Program-made: the position numbers and the translations under genes | The notes under the pieces: generated by a model | The model's database searches: none | Told to the model about the DNA's origin: nothing | Seen by the model: only the letters and a program-made list of their open reading frames with translations | In this document: piece after piece, positions 11,401 through 20,866 of the stretch | How the letters are laid out: each line of letters opens with the position of its first letter | How positions within the stretch are numbered: position 1 is the stretch's first letter | Assembly (NCBI GenBank): GCA_009746045.1 | Contig: RPFO01000016.1 | Location: forward strand, 1,367,604-1,408,524 | DNA from: Mesostigma viride | Lineage: Eukaryota > Streptophyta > Mesostigmatophyceae > Mesostigmatales > Mesostigmataceae | DNA: 40,921 nt | Direction of reading: 5' to 3'

Positions 11401-12221
11401 GCTACAACGGACACGTGGTGCAGCAAGTCCCTGTTCAGCATGCACCATGGAGAAAGGCCGCCATCCATGACATGACAAATCAGCCTCTGAACGAGCGGCT
11501 GTCTTGTTAACCTGTACACGAGAAGATGATGTAGTTTTTGTTATTTTATTCTTTCTATACATTATGAGACTGCTATAATGTCATATTCTCACTGCCCTGG
11601 TTATTGTTCACACGCTAGAGTGCCTCCTAGGCGCGTCTGCCCCTATCCACTCATTTTGCACGCATGGCCACCATCCAGCAACTACGGGACCCCCCGCGCC
11701 AGGAAAGGGGTCAGTTTGGCACTTTGTTACTTCTCATGTGGTCCCACAGTTGCACCCACAGTGTTGCGCCCCGGCGCCATGCTGTGGAGAGAGCGCTCTG
11801 TGGCCTGCCCACTTGCGGCAGTGAGAGAAGCCAGGGCGCCCTACCTCCTCGTTGTGTATATAGGGTTGAAGGTTCCTTTACTCTGTATTGGCACCCACGT
11901 GACGCAGTCACGTGCTCATTAATTGGTTAATGTGGTCCCAGGGCACTCGGCATGCTGTTGTATGAGAGAGTTTCTGCAGAAGCTTTAGATTTACATGCGA
12001 AGCTGAATGTAGAAGTGCAAAAACTTTCTATGTTTTTGTAGGAGTTCGATACGCCGTCACAGGCGGGCACGCCCTGTCTGCCTTTAAGGCCGGAACAAGG
12101 AGCGGAATTCAAGCCAAGTGCCGTTATGTTAGCATCAAACCCATCAGCCCTGGGCACGTGCCAGCGTTGCCAACCAGCTGATTCTATACAAAACAAATGT
12201 ATATTGTAGTACCCCATTGTA

Positions 12222-12316
12222 CTCCCGATTTCTGGCCTGCGCTGATCGTCTCCTTGGTATCATGGTCACTATAGTGCATAGTAATGCCGTGCCTGCGCTG
12301 GTCGTCTCCTTGGTAT
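12222..12316. mobile_element. Two tandem end fragments of dispersed repeat family M
   Basis: CTCCCGATTTCTGGCCTGCG followed by CTGATCGTCTCCTTGGTAT at 12222-12260, and a shorter GCCTGCGCTGGTCGTCTCC at 12290-12316. The same terminus occurs at 15990 (inverted), 26598 and 27723. This is an isolated end without the body of the repeat. Confidence 0.75.
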
Positions 12317-12334
12317 GTTGTAGTCCTGCGAGCA

Positions 12335-12840
12335 CAGCCCAGCAAGCACGGCCCAGCAAGCACAGCCCAGCGAGCACAGCCCAGCAAGCACAGCCCAGCA
12401 AGCACAGCCCAGCAAGCACAGCCCAGCAAGCACAGCCCAGCGAGCATAGCCCAGCGAGCACAGCCCAGCAAGCACAGCCCAGCAAGCACAGCCCAGCGAG
12501 CACAGCCCAGCAAGCACAGCCCAGCGAGCACAGCCCAGCAAGCACAGCCCAGCGAGCACAGCCCAGCGAGCACAGCCCAGCGAGCACAGCCCAGCGAGCA
12601 CAGCCCAGCGAGCACAGCCCAGCGAGCACAGCCCAGCGAGCACAGCCCAGCGAGCACAGCCCAGCGAGCACGGCCCAGCAAGCACGGCCCAGCAAGCACG
12701 GCCCAGCAAGCACGGCCCAGCAAGCACAGCCCAGCAAGCACGGCCCAGCAAGCACAGCCTAGCAACCACAGCCCAGTAAGCACAGCACATTAAGCACAGC
12801 CCAGCAAGCAACACCCAGAAAGTACATCCCAGCAAGCATT
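12335..12840. repeat. 14-bp minisatellite, about 36 units
   Basis: The unit is CAGCCCAGCRAGCA, with an A/G choice at one position. A second variant, CGGCCCAGCAAGCA, clusters at both edges, while the G-type units cluster in the middle. The right edge decays gradually. Long open frames on both strands arise from the stop-free unit and are not genes. Confidence 0.97.
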
Positions 12841-13687
12841 GTCAAGCAACCTGTAGGGTTGCGCTCCACGTTCCGACCACCAGAAGTATACCCTGGTTGT
12901 TACGTCTGAAAGGACAGCAAAGAACAAAAGTGAGAAGAACCTGTGCTAGTATCCATGCTGCTGCCATACACAAGAGAGGACGAGAGCTACAAACTCGCGC
13001 CAGCACCCACGCTTTTCCACTGGGGCTGACACATTCTGCCTGCTTTACCCACATGTCTGCTCCACCATGTGCGTGCGACAATGTGTATGAGATGGGTGGT
13101 CTCGAGCTTGTTCCTGTCCATCATGTTATGTTTACTAGCTAGTCGCTGTTCGCTCACCAGATCGATATTATTTAGGTAAAGTGATCGCCATGCGAAGCTA
13201 AAAAACGGTACCCCTTGGTGACTCTACTGGTCACTCCGACCCTTTGGCAGCTGCCTTGCAAAGCTAAAGAATGATACTCCTTGATTACTAAACCCTGAAC
13301 TGGTTGGTCACTGTGACCTTTGGTGGTTGCCCTGTGAATGTATCGAGGATCGGGTCAGGTGGGGCCACGTGAGCACCTGTTCCCCCCCCCCTCCCCCGCC
13401 CCCCCTCTTCCCCCCACCAGACACAGTTCTAAGCCCACCGTCCTAGTAATATTATACCTACACCTTGCATCCAGATACAAATATCTCATTATAAGACTTT
13501 TCATCCCAGGCCTTGTCATGCTAGACCATGCTCCGACCTCCGTACTTCAACACTCGCCCACACATCCTGCGTCCGCCCTCCCCCCCCCCTGTGGACCCCA
13601 ACAACAACAACTACCGTGCCCCCCCCCCCCCCCCCTTCCATCCACCGCCTGCTTCCCCTCACCCCCACCCCCACCGCACCCCCCCAG

Positions 13688-14267
13688 CAGCAAATTCAAC
13701 TTTGTGGCCCCCGTTGGGAACAGCGTGGCCTCGGTCCTCGAGGTCCCCCCCCTCTCCGACGAGGCCATCCGCGCCGGGCGCGAGCGGCGTGCGCAGACCA
13801 AGTACGTGCAGCCCGTGATCATCAAGCAAGGGGACCCTTACCCGGAGGGAGTCGACCCGGAGGCCGTGATCGAGGTGCCCGCGGACCACCCGTTTGCGAT
13901 CCCGGGGCCCGAGATGACCCCGGAGCAGGAGGAGCTGTTGCGGCAGCGGCTCGCGGTCCGCACGATGACGAGGAGACGGCCCGCGCCCGGGGGCCGGTTG
14001 AGCCCTGATGACCCCCTCGGTGATGGCTCCTCCTCTTCCGCGAATTCTGGATCCGGGGATGTGGGGCCCGGTGGTGGTCTGGGGGGCTTGGCAATGGGGG
14101 GGGGTATGGGAGGGGAAGGGCGCATCGGCGGCGGTGCAGGGGATGGGGCGCCGAGGGGGGCGAAGGGGAAGCCAGCATCGGAGCTGACGTTGGAGGAGCG
14201 TCTCAACCCGGTGTATGATGTCAAGGGGCGGGCGCCGGGGGCTGGGCGGCCGGTGGACGCGGGGTGA
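13688..14267 (+). CDS. Likely exon of an unidentified protein
   Basis: A long C-rich pyrimidine tract ends in CAGCAG, a possible tandem (NAGNAG) acceptor at 13687/13690. The frame then reads SKFNFVAPVGNSVASVLEVP, later QPVIIKQGDPYPEGVDPEA, ADHPFAIPGPEMTPEQEEL and a basic RTMTRRRP. A Gly/Ser-rich linker follows, then a final ordered-looking segment ELTLEERLNPVYDVKGR. Balanced composition and the end of poly-Pro at the acceptor argue for real coding. The frame closes at TGA (14265-14267), but that TGA lies in GGG|GTGAGT, a near-perfect donor, so the protein may continue in another exon. I do not recognise the family. Sequence before 13688 in the same frame is probably intron. Confidence 0.5.
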
Positions 14268-14514
14268 GTCGGTTAATGTCAAATGTTCATGCCTCCTGTA
14301 TAAATCAGCAAAGATGGTTGCGCACGGACCGCCGGTTTTAAATAAGGGCCGAAACTGGACCGCCCTCTTTTTCACCAAGTGCACAAAGTGGATTTGTGGG
14401 GCTAGTAGTGTTGTGAGATTTTCTTGAGAAGGTTTTATAGATAGAGATTTGGCGGTGTAATGTGGGACAAGCAGCGTGGTTAGGGTAATTGTGTGGGGTT
14501 GAGGTCAGGTGGAT

Positions 14515-14521
14515 CGTAATA

Positions 14522-14578
<57 letters not shown>
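14515..14578. repeat. (AAT)n microsatellite
   Basis: About 20 units of AAT/TAA on the plus strand. Confidence 0.97.
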
Positions 14579-14579
<1 letters not shown>

Positions 14580-14787
14580 AGTATTACATAGCCTTGTGCG
14601 ACGCTTTCGAGGCTGGACTTAGTGGCCCAATTGAATCAGTCTCGTGTTTTAATTAGGATTCAATTAGGATGAGTAGTTTCATGTTCGTCACCATGCCATT
14701 CATTATTGTATCGCTGGCTGCGACCCAGCATTGGTAATCTTCACAATTTACCCCAGTGTCTCCAGCAGCGGTAGTTTATCCCACCAC

Positions 14788-14947
14788 AATGGCACTCTCC
14801 AGCAAGGGTAGTTGGTCGCACCGCACCGGCACTCTCCAGCAAGGGTAGTTGGTCGCACCGCACTGGCACTCTCCAGCAAGGGTAGTTGGTCGCACCGCAC
14901 TGGCACTCTCCAGCAAGGGTAGTTGGTCGCACCGCACTGGCACTCTC
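14788..14947. repeat. 37-bp tandem repeat, about four units
   Basis: The unit begins TGGCACTCTCCAGCAAGGGT and continues AGTTGGTCGCACCGCAC. Copies are nearly identical, with one C/T site. A diverged unit precedes at about 14758 (CTCCAGCAGCGGTAGTTTAT). Confidence 0.95.
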
Positions 14948-15174
14948 CACAGTTTATCCAAGCGCTCCCCAACCAGACTGCGGGACTCATGAAGGAAGTG
15001 ATACAACGATTCCTGGACGCATGGCGGTCCAACGTTGCCTAAGCCCTGAGGATTAGAGCAGTTGTCGGAGATGTGCATCAATGAATGCACCGTGTATCCT
15101 GGTTCCCAAGTTTCCACGGTTATCTAAAAAGTTTGCACAACGCGTCACAAAATCGGATCCGGGTGGGGCCGGCG

Positions 15175-15205
15175 CGGGGGGGGGGGGGGGGGGGGGGGGG
15201 GGGAG
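15175..15205. repeat. Poly-G homopolymer run
   Basis: Nearly 30 consecutive G residues. The length is likely to be unreliable in sequencing. Confidence 0.9.
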
Positions 15206-15989
15206 GGGACATGGGTGTTTCATTGCAGAAAATACTATCATCTGATGTCATCCTACATGTCCTCCCATGGTATTCTTGCCTTCCTTCCTGCCAATGCTGC
15301 CCTGTCCCCGGGTCTACAGCACGGAAGGCGCGCAGAACTCGTGAGGCATGCAGCTGTGGAACCCACGTGCCACTTGCATGTGGCGCCATGCTACATATAA
15401 GCGACTCTCTGTGATTCATTAATCAATCATCGCTATGTTGGGTATGTTCTAGATAGCCTAGAGCGCATTGGTGCCGCTTATCGTTCACCTGTCGTAGCAA
15501 AGGCTTACTGAGGAGAGGTTGTGTTGACAGTAGTGCCAGGGTCGACAAATGGCCGAGCACGACGTCTAAAGTTAGCTGCGTATTTCATGTGCCCTCAAGA
15601 TTTGGTGCCGAGATGAAAATGTCCCATGCATTGGTAAGCATTTGCGCACGGCATCGACTCTTTGAGACCAATTTTTTGTTTGAGTAAGTAAGAACTTGCA
15701 TGGCATGAATCAATTGCTTACACGCGGTCCTGTCGGCCGGGGACCATGCCATGCGCAGGGCCATGCCACGAAGTACTGTGCTTGCTAGACTCTCCCGATG
15801 AACCTGTGGCCTGCCTTTCAAACGTAACAGAGAAGGGGGGCCCGGTACTCCCGTGCCCCCTTCTTGCTGTGCATCAAAATGAAGTTATGGAAGGCAGTAG
15901 GTCAGCCATGTCCGCAAGTGAGACCACGTCGTAGAAGACAACGACCCCCATGCTGTGCGAAAGAAGCGCATATTAAGTGAGACAACTAT

Positions 15990-16660
15990 TATCAAGGAGA
16001 CAACCAGCGCAGGCCAGAAATCGGGAGAATCCGGACCATGGTAGCTCGAGCCTGCCGTTATCTTGTCCGCATTTTCGAGTCGTTCAGGATGATGAATATG
16101 AATGGAGATGGAAATGTGTAGCCTTGTGCATGGAAATTTTGGCTGGCTTACGTGTAGAGCGACTAGATGACCCAGACGGCGGGGCCGGAAACAGCTTGCT
16201 TGATCAGGGCGTGTCATTTCGAGCCTAACTGGCCGGGAGTGTCTAGTGGTGAGCACCATTGCTGCGATCGCTCTCTCGCCATTTACGAGGAAATACCAGC
16301 AAATGGAAAACCACTGAAAAGGTCTAGCTAGTCAGTCGTTACGTTAGCCATGCCATGTTTCCAAACGTCCAAGAACTGCATGCACACCGTGCAAAGGCAT
16401 ACATCCGGAGGACATGCACTTGGCCTTGTCCATCATCTTGTTCCGAATCACGGAGTGGCCGAGCCCCCCCATGTCCTCTACTAGCTGTTCTTTGGAAGTG
16501 CGGGCCTTGGCGCATGCGGCGTCTAGCATTGCTGGGCCCGGCCCACACGTGAGGAGGTGCCCGGCCGGCCAGGCTGAGCTGGTCGCAGTCCTGCGGGGGG
16601 GCCAGTGATGTGTCTACCTGGTTGGTGCGAGCTAAGTGCCCTGCTAGCTGCAGGCACCGC
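15990..16660 (-). mobile_element. Dispersed repeat family M, copy 1 (lacks the 5.5-kb insertion)
   Basis: It begins TATCAAGGAGACAACCAGCG, the family terminus. Its first 390 bp match, inverted, the two flanks of the 5.5-kb TIR element (26598-26281 and 20781-20660). The body from 16400 to 16650 matches 26800-27030. On the minus strand it codes for EQLVEDMGGLGHSVIRNK, with EQLVADMGGLGLSVIRNK in the other copy, then ends HAVLGRLETWHG and a stop. Frames are broken by indels. The conserved peptide shows it once encoded a protein, which I cannot name. Confidence 0.7.
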
Positions 16661-16755
16661 TGGTGATAAGTAAGTAAGTACTTGCGTGTCATGCGCAAAG
16701 GCATGCCACGGAGTACTATGCTAATCTCATTAGAAAAATAATTATGCACAAAAGT

Positions 16756-16772
16756 GCTGGTGATATATATAT
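16756..16772. repeat. Target site duplication, left, of retroelement copy A
   Basis: GCTGGTGATATATATAT here is repeated exactly at 18878-18894, 17 bp on either side of copy A. Confidence 0.8.
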
Positions 16773-18877
16773 TAATAATATAATTACTTACAGCAGAGTG
16801 AAATCACTCAAACCAAAGCAAACGCCCAGCTATAAACCTCTATACAGAGCCATGTCAAATCTCTATACTACGATAAGACCAATGGAAACTCCTAACGGGA
16901 GGAACCTAATAACCCTGCTGCACCGCAAAATCAGCCCGCGTACGGCGGAGCATGATGTCAGCCATGGCCCGAGTCAGCGCCACCGACAAGCGCTGACGCC
17001 AATATGACGTCCAGGTCCGCGCCGACCATGAGGCCCGCTGGCCCTCCAGGTCCAGCCGGTCCTCCCGGAGCCGGCAACACTCCTTGAAGAAGGCGGAGGT
17101 CAGGGGCCCCATGGCCCCAAACTCGGCTCCAGGACAAAGGGCACCACACGATGGTGCCCGACGTCGCCGTAGGCCAGGAGCTTGGCCCGCTCCGCCCGGT
17201 CCGCCGTGTAACCTGCCGTGAGGTCCAGGCCCCAGCCACGTGGCTAAGAGCCAAGGGCCGCGCCACCGAAACGTCGATAAGCAGATGCCGGCCACCCCCC
17301 TCAAAGTCCAGCACCACGATGTCAGGCCGGTGGTTGGGGGAATAGAAGGCAGCGCCATCCGCATCCTCGGACCGGATGTTCGCGTGGGGGAAAACCGACC
17401 GAATCATGGCGAGCACCACCGTCAGGAGGACAGTGTGCAAATACAAATACCAATTCTGATTCTGTTGGCCCCCCATGCAGGAAAGGTAGTGACTGTCCCC
17501 GTGGGATCCAGCGGCTGCCCACAGCTACCACAAGGCCGCCCGGCCGGAACAAGAGGCTGCGGGGCAAATAGCTGGTGCCGGAGCGCCACCGAGTAGTGGC
17601 TGGGAGCCAAGGCGAATGGGGGGGCCATGGGAAGAGCACGAAGGTACGCCGAGCCCACACTCCGCAAGGAAAGCGAGAACAGCCACGCACGTCCCTGGGC
17701 GTTGAGGTCCGCGAAAAGAGCAATCCAAACAGCCGTGTGCAGAATACCCGCGTAGGTTTTCTGGTGTTTATCGATGACGCGAGCAGGGAATGCGGCGGGA
17801 GATTGAACGGAGGCGACCGAGGGAGTGCCGCGAGGGAGGTGGCGCTGTACCGCCTGAGCGGCACGGACGGGAGAACAGGCCTGCTGGATCTCAGCATAGG
17901 CCTCCTGGATGGCAGTGACGAAGGGCAACTGGTTCAGTGCTGGGGTCCAGGAGGTCAGGCGCTGCCGTTGCCAAAAGGGGCAGGAGCCGGCAGCTTTCCG
18001 CCCACGACTGAGCGACGGAGCCCAAAAATGCTGCTGGGGCCAGCCGGGCGGCACGAGTCAGACCACAGCCACCCATCCGTGCAGGCAGGGAGGCAATGCG
18101 AATAGCATGTGGCGGGAGGTCGGGGCCCGGGACCAGCTGCGCCAAGGCCGACTGGATGCGTTCGTCGTGGCCCTCGGCGGCCAGCCGGACCTGAGCCGGA
18201 AGAGCGCCCCGGAGGCTGCCAGTGAACGACGCGAGGGTGAGCGCAAAACCACCAAGTCACCGGCGAATCATGAAGGCGCGCAATCAAGGGCAGTACCTCA
18301 GTGCGTGCCTCGAGGGCGGCCCGCAGAGCATCGATGACAAACGCGGGGTCGCCAACCGGAACGCCGAGGCCGGACATCCAACCCATGGAGGCGCTCGTCC
18401 CGGCCCAAGAGCTGGGGCGGAAAGCCGGAGCAATCACCTTGGGGCGAGTACACCGCGCACTTGGCCAGGGTCAACTGGAGGTTGATGTCGGCCACCGCGG
18501 TCTGCAGTGCCAGCAGAGCCGCGGTGGTGTCCGGCACAGGGCCCAGAAGGTAGATATCATCCGAGTAGGCCTGAATAGCGACCGCCGGGTGGGCAGCATG
18601 GACCGCTTGGAGGCAACCCTGGAGGGGGGCGGCAAAGTACAGGGGTCCCAGGGGGTCCCCTTGCTGGGTGCCCGTCCGCGACAGCAGGCCGCCGCGAGTG
18701 CCGTCCTCCATGATGTGAACCAGTTGGCCGGGCTGGCCGTAGCACACGGCTGTCCAAGCGTACAAGTCCTCGAAGGACTCCATGACGGCCGCAAACATGC
18801 TGGCGCGGGACAGACTGTTGAACGCGTTGTGGCAGTCGACCTTGACGACAGCGTGGGTGGGGTGGGCCTCGAGGTAG
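16773..18877 (-). pseudogene. Non-LTR retrotransposon copy A (RT + CCHC + PD-D nuclease), frameshifted
   Basis: The 5'-truncated element starts inside the reverse transcriptase. RT blocks are KVDCHNAFNSLSR (motif A), SRTGTQQGDPLGPLYFA (motif B), AYSDDIYLLGP (motif C) and LQLTLAKCAVYSP (motif D). The thumb-like region follows (PARMGGCGLTRAARLAPAAF), then CGSCGQPLDPTG of the zinc knuckle, then the nuclease core RPDIVVLDF...HLLIDVSVARP. The order RT-CCHC-(P)D...D is that of R2/NeSL-type elements with a restriction-like endonuclease. Several indels break the frame (about 18440 and 18250). Relative to copy C, a 2-nt insertion in the zinc-knuckle codons (about 17489) destroys the knuckle. The 3' end carries a GAGTG/CACTC hairpin and ends in GTAATTATATT. 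It is clearly dead. Confidence 0.88.
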
Positions 18878-18894
18878 GCTGGTGATATATATAT
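18878..18894. repeat. Target site duplication, right, of copy A
   Basis: GCTGGTGATATATATAT, identical to 16756-16772. It directly abuts the oppositely oriented copy A'. Confidence 0.8.
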
Positions 18895-19515
18895 GGCCCC
18901 CACGCGAGCATCCGGTCCGAGGATGCGGATGGCGCTGCCTTCTATTCCCCCAACCACCGGCCTGACATCGTGGTGCTGGACTTTGAGGGGGGTGGCCGGC
19001 ATCTGCTTATTGACATTTCGGTGGCGCGGCCCTTGGCTCTTAGCCACGTGGCTGGGGCCTCCCTCACGGCAGGTTACACGGCGGACCGGGCGGAGCGGGC
19101 CAAGCTCCTGGCCTACGGCGACGTCGTGCACCATCGTGTGGTTCAGTTTGTCCTCAGGAGGAGTTTGGGGCCATGGGGCCCCTGACCTCCGCCTTCTTCA
19201 AGGAGTGTTGCCGGCTCCGGGAGGACCGGCTGGACCTGGAGGGCTGCAGCGGGCCCCATGGTCGGCACGGACCTGGACGTCATATTGGCGTCAGCGCTTG
19301 TCGGTGGCGCTGACTCTGGCCATGGCTGACATCATGCTCCGCCGTACGCGGGCTGATTTTGCGGTGCAGCAGGGCTATTAGGTTCCTCCCGTTAGGAGTT
19401 TCCATTGGTCTTATCGTAGTATAGAGCTTTTACATGGCTCTGTATATAGGTTTATAATAACTGGGCGTTTGCTTTGGTTTCGGAGTGATTTCACTCTGCT
19501 GTAAGTAATTATATT
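18895..19515 (+). pseudogene. 3' fragment A' of the same retrotransposon, opposite orientation
   Basis: Plus-strand copy of the nuclease domain and 3' UTR. One frame reads VLDFEGGGRHLLIDISVARP, then the LTAGYTADRAERAKLLAYGD block, and a later frame ends RRTRADFAVQQGY and a stop. It ends with the family hairpin GAGTGATTTCACTC and CTGCTGTAAGTAATTATATT. Frameshifts occur near 19165 and 19245. With copy A it forms outward-facing 3' ends of about 600 bp, a large inverted repeat. The expected (AT)n target copy is not found after its 3' end. Confidence 0.85.
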
Positions 19516-19734
19516 CCGATAATAGACCGTGAGCCTGCTGATTTAGCTACCTGAGATTTGTACTCAAAAGAGATTAACTTTCTAATCCGAAACTTGTATA
19601 TAAATTAGAGGGAATTGTTACAATTAATAAAAGCTTGTTAAACAACTCTCTTAAACATCTATCTCATAAAAAAACACCAAAAATTTTTAATATATATGGC
19701 ATGCCGATGTACAACTGAGTCCTCATTGCAGACA

Positions 19735-19957
19735 TGAGCAGCGTATCCTACACGAAAAAGGGACCGCAGCATGTTGGTGACCGCGCCGTCCAGCTTTCTG
19801 GCAAGGTCGGCTCAGTGAGGGTCCACGTTTCGGCCCCATACGTGAGAACAGGTCCGAGGACCAAGACCTTGAACAGCTCCTGTTTCTCCGTACCTTGCCC
19901 AGGGGCTTGCGCCACAGGGCCCTGTATTGGCGTAAAGCGTGCCAGGCGAGGGAGATT
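19735..19957 (-). pseudogene. Fragment of a different LINE (ORF2 C-terminal region)
   Basis: The minus strand reads WHALRQYRALWRKPLGK, then after a frame change LFKVLVLGPVLTYGAETWTL, then TEPTLP. After another change it reads KLDGAVTNMLRSLFRVGYAA. The 'YGAETWTLT...LD....MLR' pattern is the standard region after the RT domain in many LINE ORF2 proteins. It is about 75 codons, frame-broken, and distinct from the PD-D nuclease family. Confidence 0.7.
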
Positions 19958-20014
19958 AATTAATCAATTAATTAGACTCGTGCTCCCGTTGGGGAGTCAC
20001 GGAGCATTAACCCT
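19958..20014 (-). mobile_element. LINE 3' end: hairpin plus AATT-type tail
   Basis: On the minus strand GACTCCCCAACGGGAG forms a CTCCC/GGGAG hairpin. It is followed by CACGAGTCT and a tail AATTAATTGATTAATTAAT. The same 'CGAGTCT + AATT' end forms the minimal insertion at 26670-26700, and a similar hairpin lies near 23240. Confidence 0.6.
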
Positions 20015-20531
20015 GATGGATGGATATATGACGACAACCCTGATTTCGCAACCCATTTGTATATCACCGCTGGTCTGCCTGGCATCTACCCGCAAGCGTC
20101 CCTCACATTAAAGCTCACGTCGGAGGATACTCCTTGCAATTACCTCGATCTTAACATTACCCATAACAAGAAGGGCTGGCGTACGGCTGTCTATGATAAG
20201 CGCAAGGAATCATCCTAAATACCAGCAAATTCCTTTTATTCGTTACCCCGATATTCACAGTCTCCTTTCCCACACAGCAAAATATGGTGTTGTTCTTTCT
20301 CAGTTACATCGTTTTTCCCGTCTTTGTTCTTATCGTGTTGATTTCATCACGACTCTTGTTGAACTCTTGCAGCGTTTATTGGTCAAAGACTACTATGACC
20401 GAGACATTATGCTCCGTCAAGTCCGATGTTTTTTGCAACGTCACCCACATCTGTTCGGTGCTGCCCCTTGGCACAAGCTCTTCAAACAGGTCGTGGACCG
20501 GCTGGATCGCATAGTATCTCCGCACATCTGA
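20015..20531 (+). pseudogene. RT-like retroelement C-terminal fragment ('YLDL...YDKR...RYP' type)
   Basis: The plus-strand frame reads YPQASLTLKLTSEDTPCNYL, then DLNITHNKKGWRTAVYDKR. After a one-base shift near 20210 it continues NHPKYQQIPFIRYPDIHSLL, then AKYGVVLSQLHRFSRLCSYR, ending at a stop at 20531. The 'YP..LTLKLT...YLDL.I......A.YDKR.......(I/V)RYP...S.LS..AKYG....QLHRF' pattern is familiar from the region after the RT palm in protist and invertebrate retroelements. Palm motifs themselves are missing. I cannot place the family with certainty (Penelope-like and LINE-like are both possible). Confidence 0.65.
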
Positions 20532-20659
20532 ACCCTGTGATGCCAGATCTCCTTTGCGGCCGTTCCGAGCTTGGCACTGGATTCGTTGTCCACATCGCCG
20601 CGTCGCTGCAGCAACACGATGTTTTCTGGCATCCGCGGGCTTTTGGTTCCCGCCGCACA

Positions 20660-20781
20660 TTTGAAAGTGATGTCCTCCGGCTTTTTGCCTTTACACCGTG
20701 TGCAGTTCTTGGACGTTTGGAATCATGGCATGGCTAACGTGATGACTGACTATAGCTACCTTTTCAGTGGTTTTCCATTTG
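20660..20781 (+). mobile_element. Family M copy 2, part left of the 5.5-kb insertion
   Basis: GTGATGTCCTCCGGC through GTTTTCCATTTG matches the inverted copy at 16302-16420. The plus frame ends AVLGRLESWHG and a stop, matching copy 1. The rest of this copy continues at 26281. Confidence 0.8.
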
Positions 20782-20812
20782 GAGGGGATTCATAGGTGTT
20801 TGCTCAATTTCA
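20782..20812 (+). repeat. Left terminal inverted repeat of the 5.5-kb element
   Basis: Starts GAGGGGATTCATAGGTGTTT and continues GCTCAATTTCA. It pairs with 26250-26280 at 30 of 31 positions, with weaker similarity for about 10 bp more. Confidence 0.88.
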
Positions 20813-20866
20813 CAAGTCTTCAAATGAGTAAAAAAAAAATCTTTCAGATCTGAGGGTACCTAAAGC

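Larger units (their letters stand above)
10853..13687. other. Gene-poor stretch between a possible ORF and an exon
   Basis: It contains the 20-bp and 14-bp arrays and family M end fragments described separately. From 13180 to 13330 there are two imperfect copies of a motif (GGTCACT, then TTTGG, then CCTTGCAAAGCTA) that also occurs near 7600-7650. No supportable coding region was seen. Confidence 0.5.
14268..15950. other. Gene-poor stretch with simple repeats
   Basis: It holds an (AAT)n tract, a 37-bp repeat and a poly-G run, listed separately. At 15678-15785 there is a segment (AGTAAGTAAG, then CATGCCACGAAGTACT) that recurs as a diverged direct copy at 16668-16720. The minus strand of both reads VLRGM(A/P)LRM in one frame, suggesting decayed transposon coding. 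Nothing else was recognised. Confidence 0.5.

Noticed and set aside
12144-12835. Cys/Trp/Leu-rich minus-strand and Gln/Ser-rich plus-strand ORFs of about 200 codons
   Set aside because: They are translations of the 14-bp minisatellite, open in several frames on both strands, with no unique sequence.
15678-16720. Direct repeats as LTRs of a retrovirus-like element
   Set aside because: They are diverged, of unequal length, lack TG...CA ends, primer-binding and polypurine sites, and no gag/pol motifs lie between.
16756-19515. Twin-priming inversion of one retroelement
   Set aside because: Twin priming gives non-overlapping halves of one copy; here both arms contain the same 3' end, and a target duplication surrounds only copy A.
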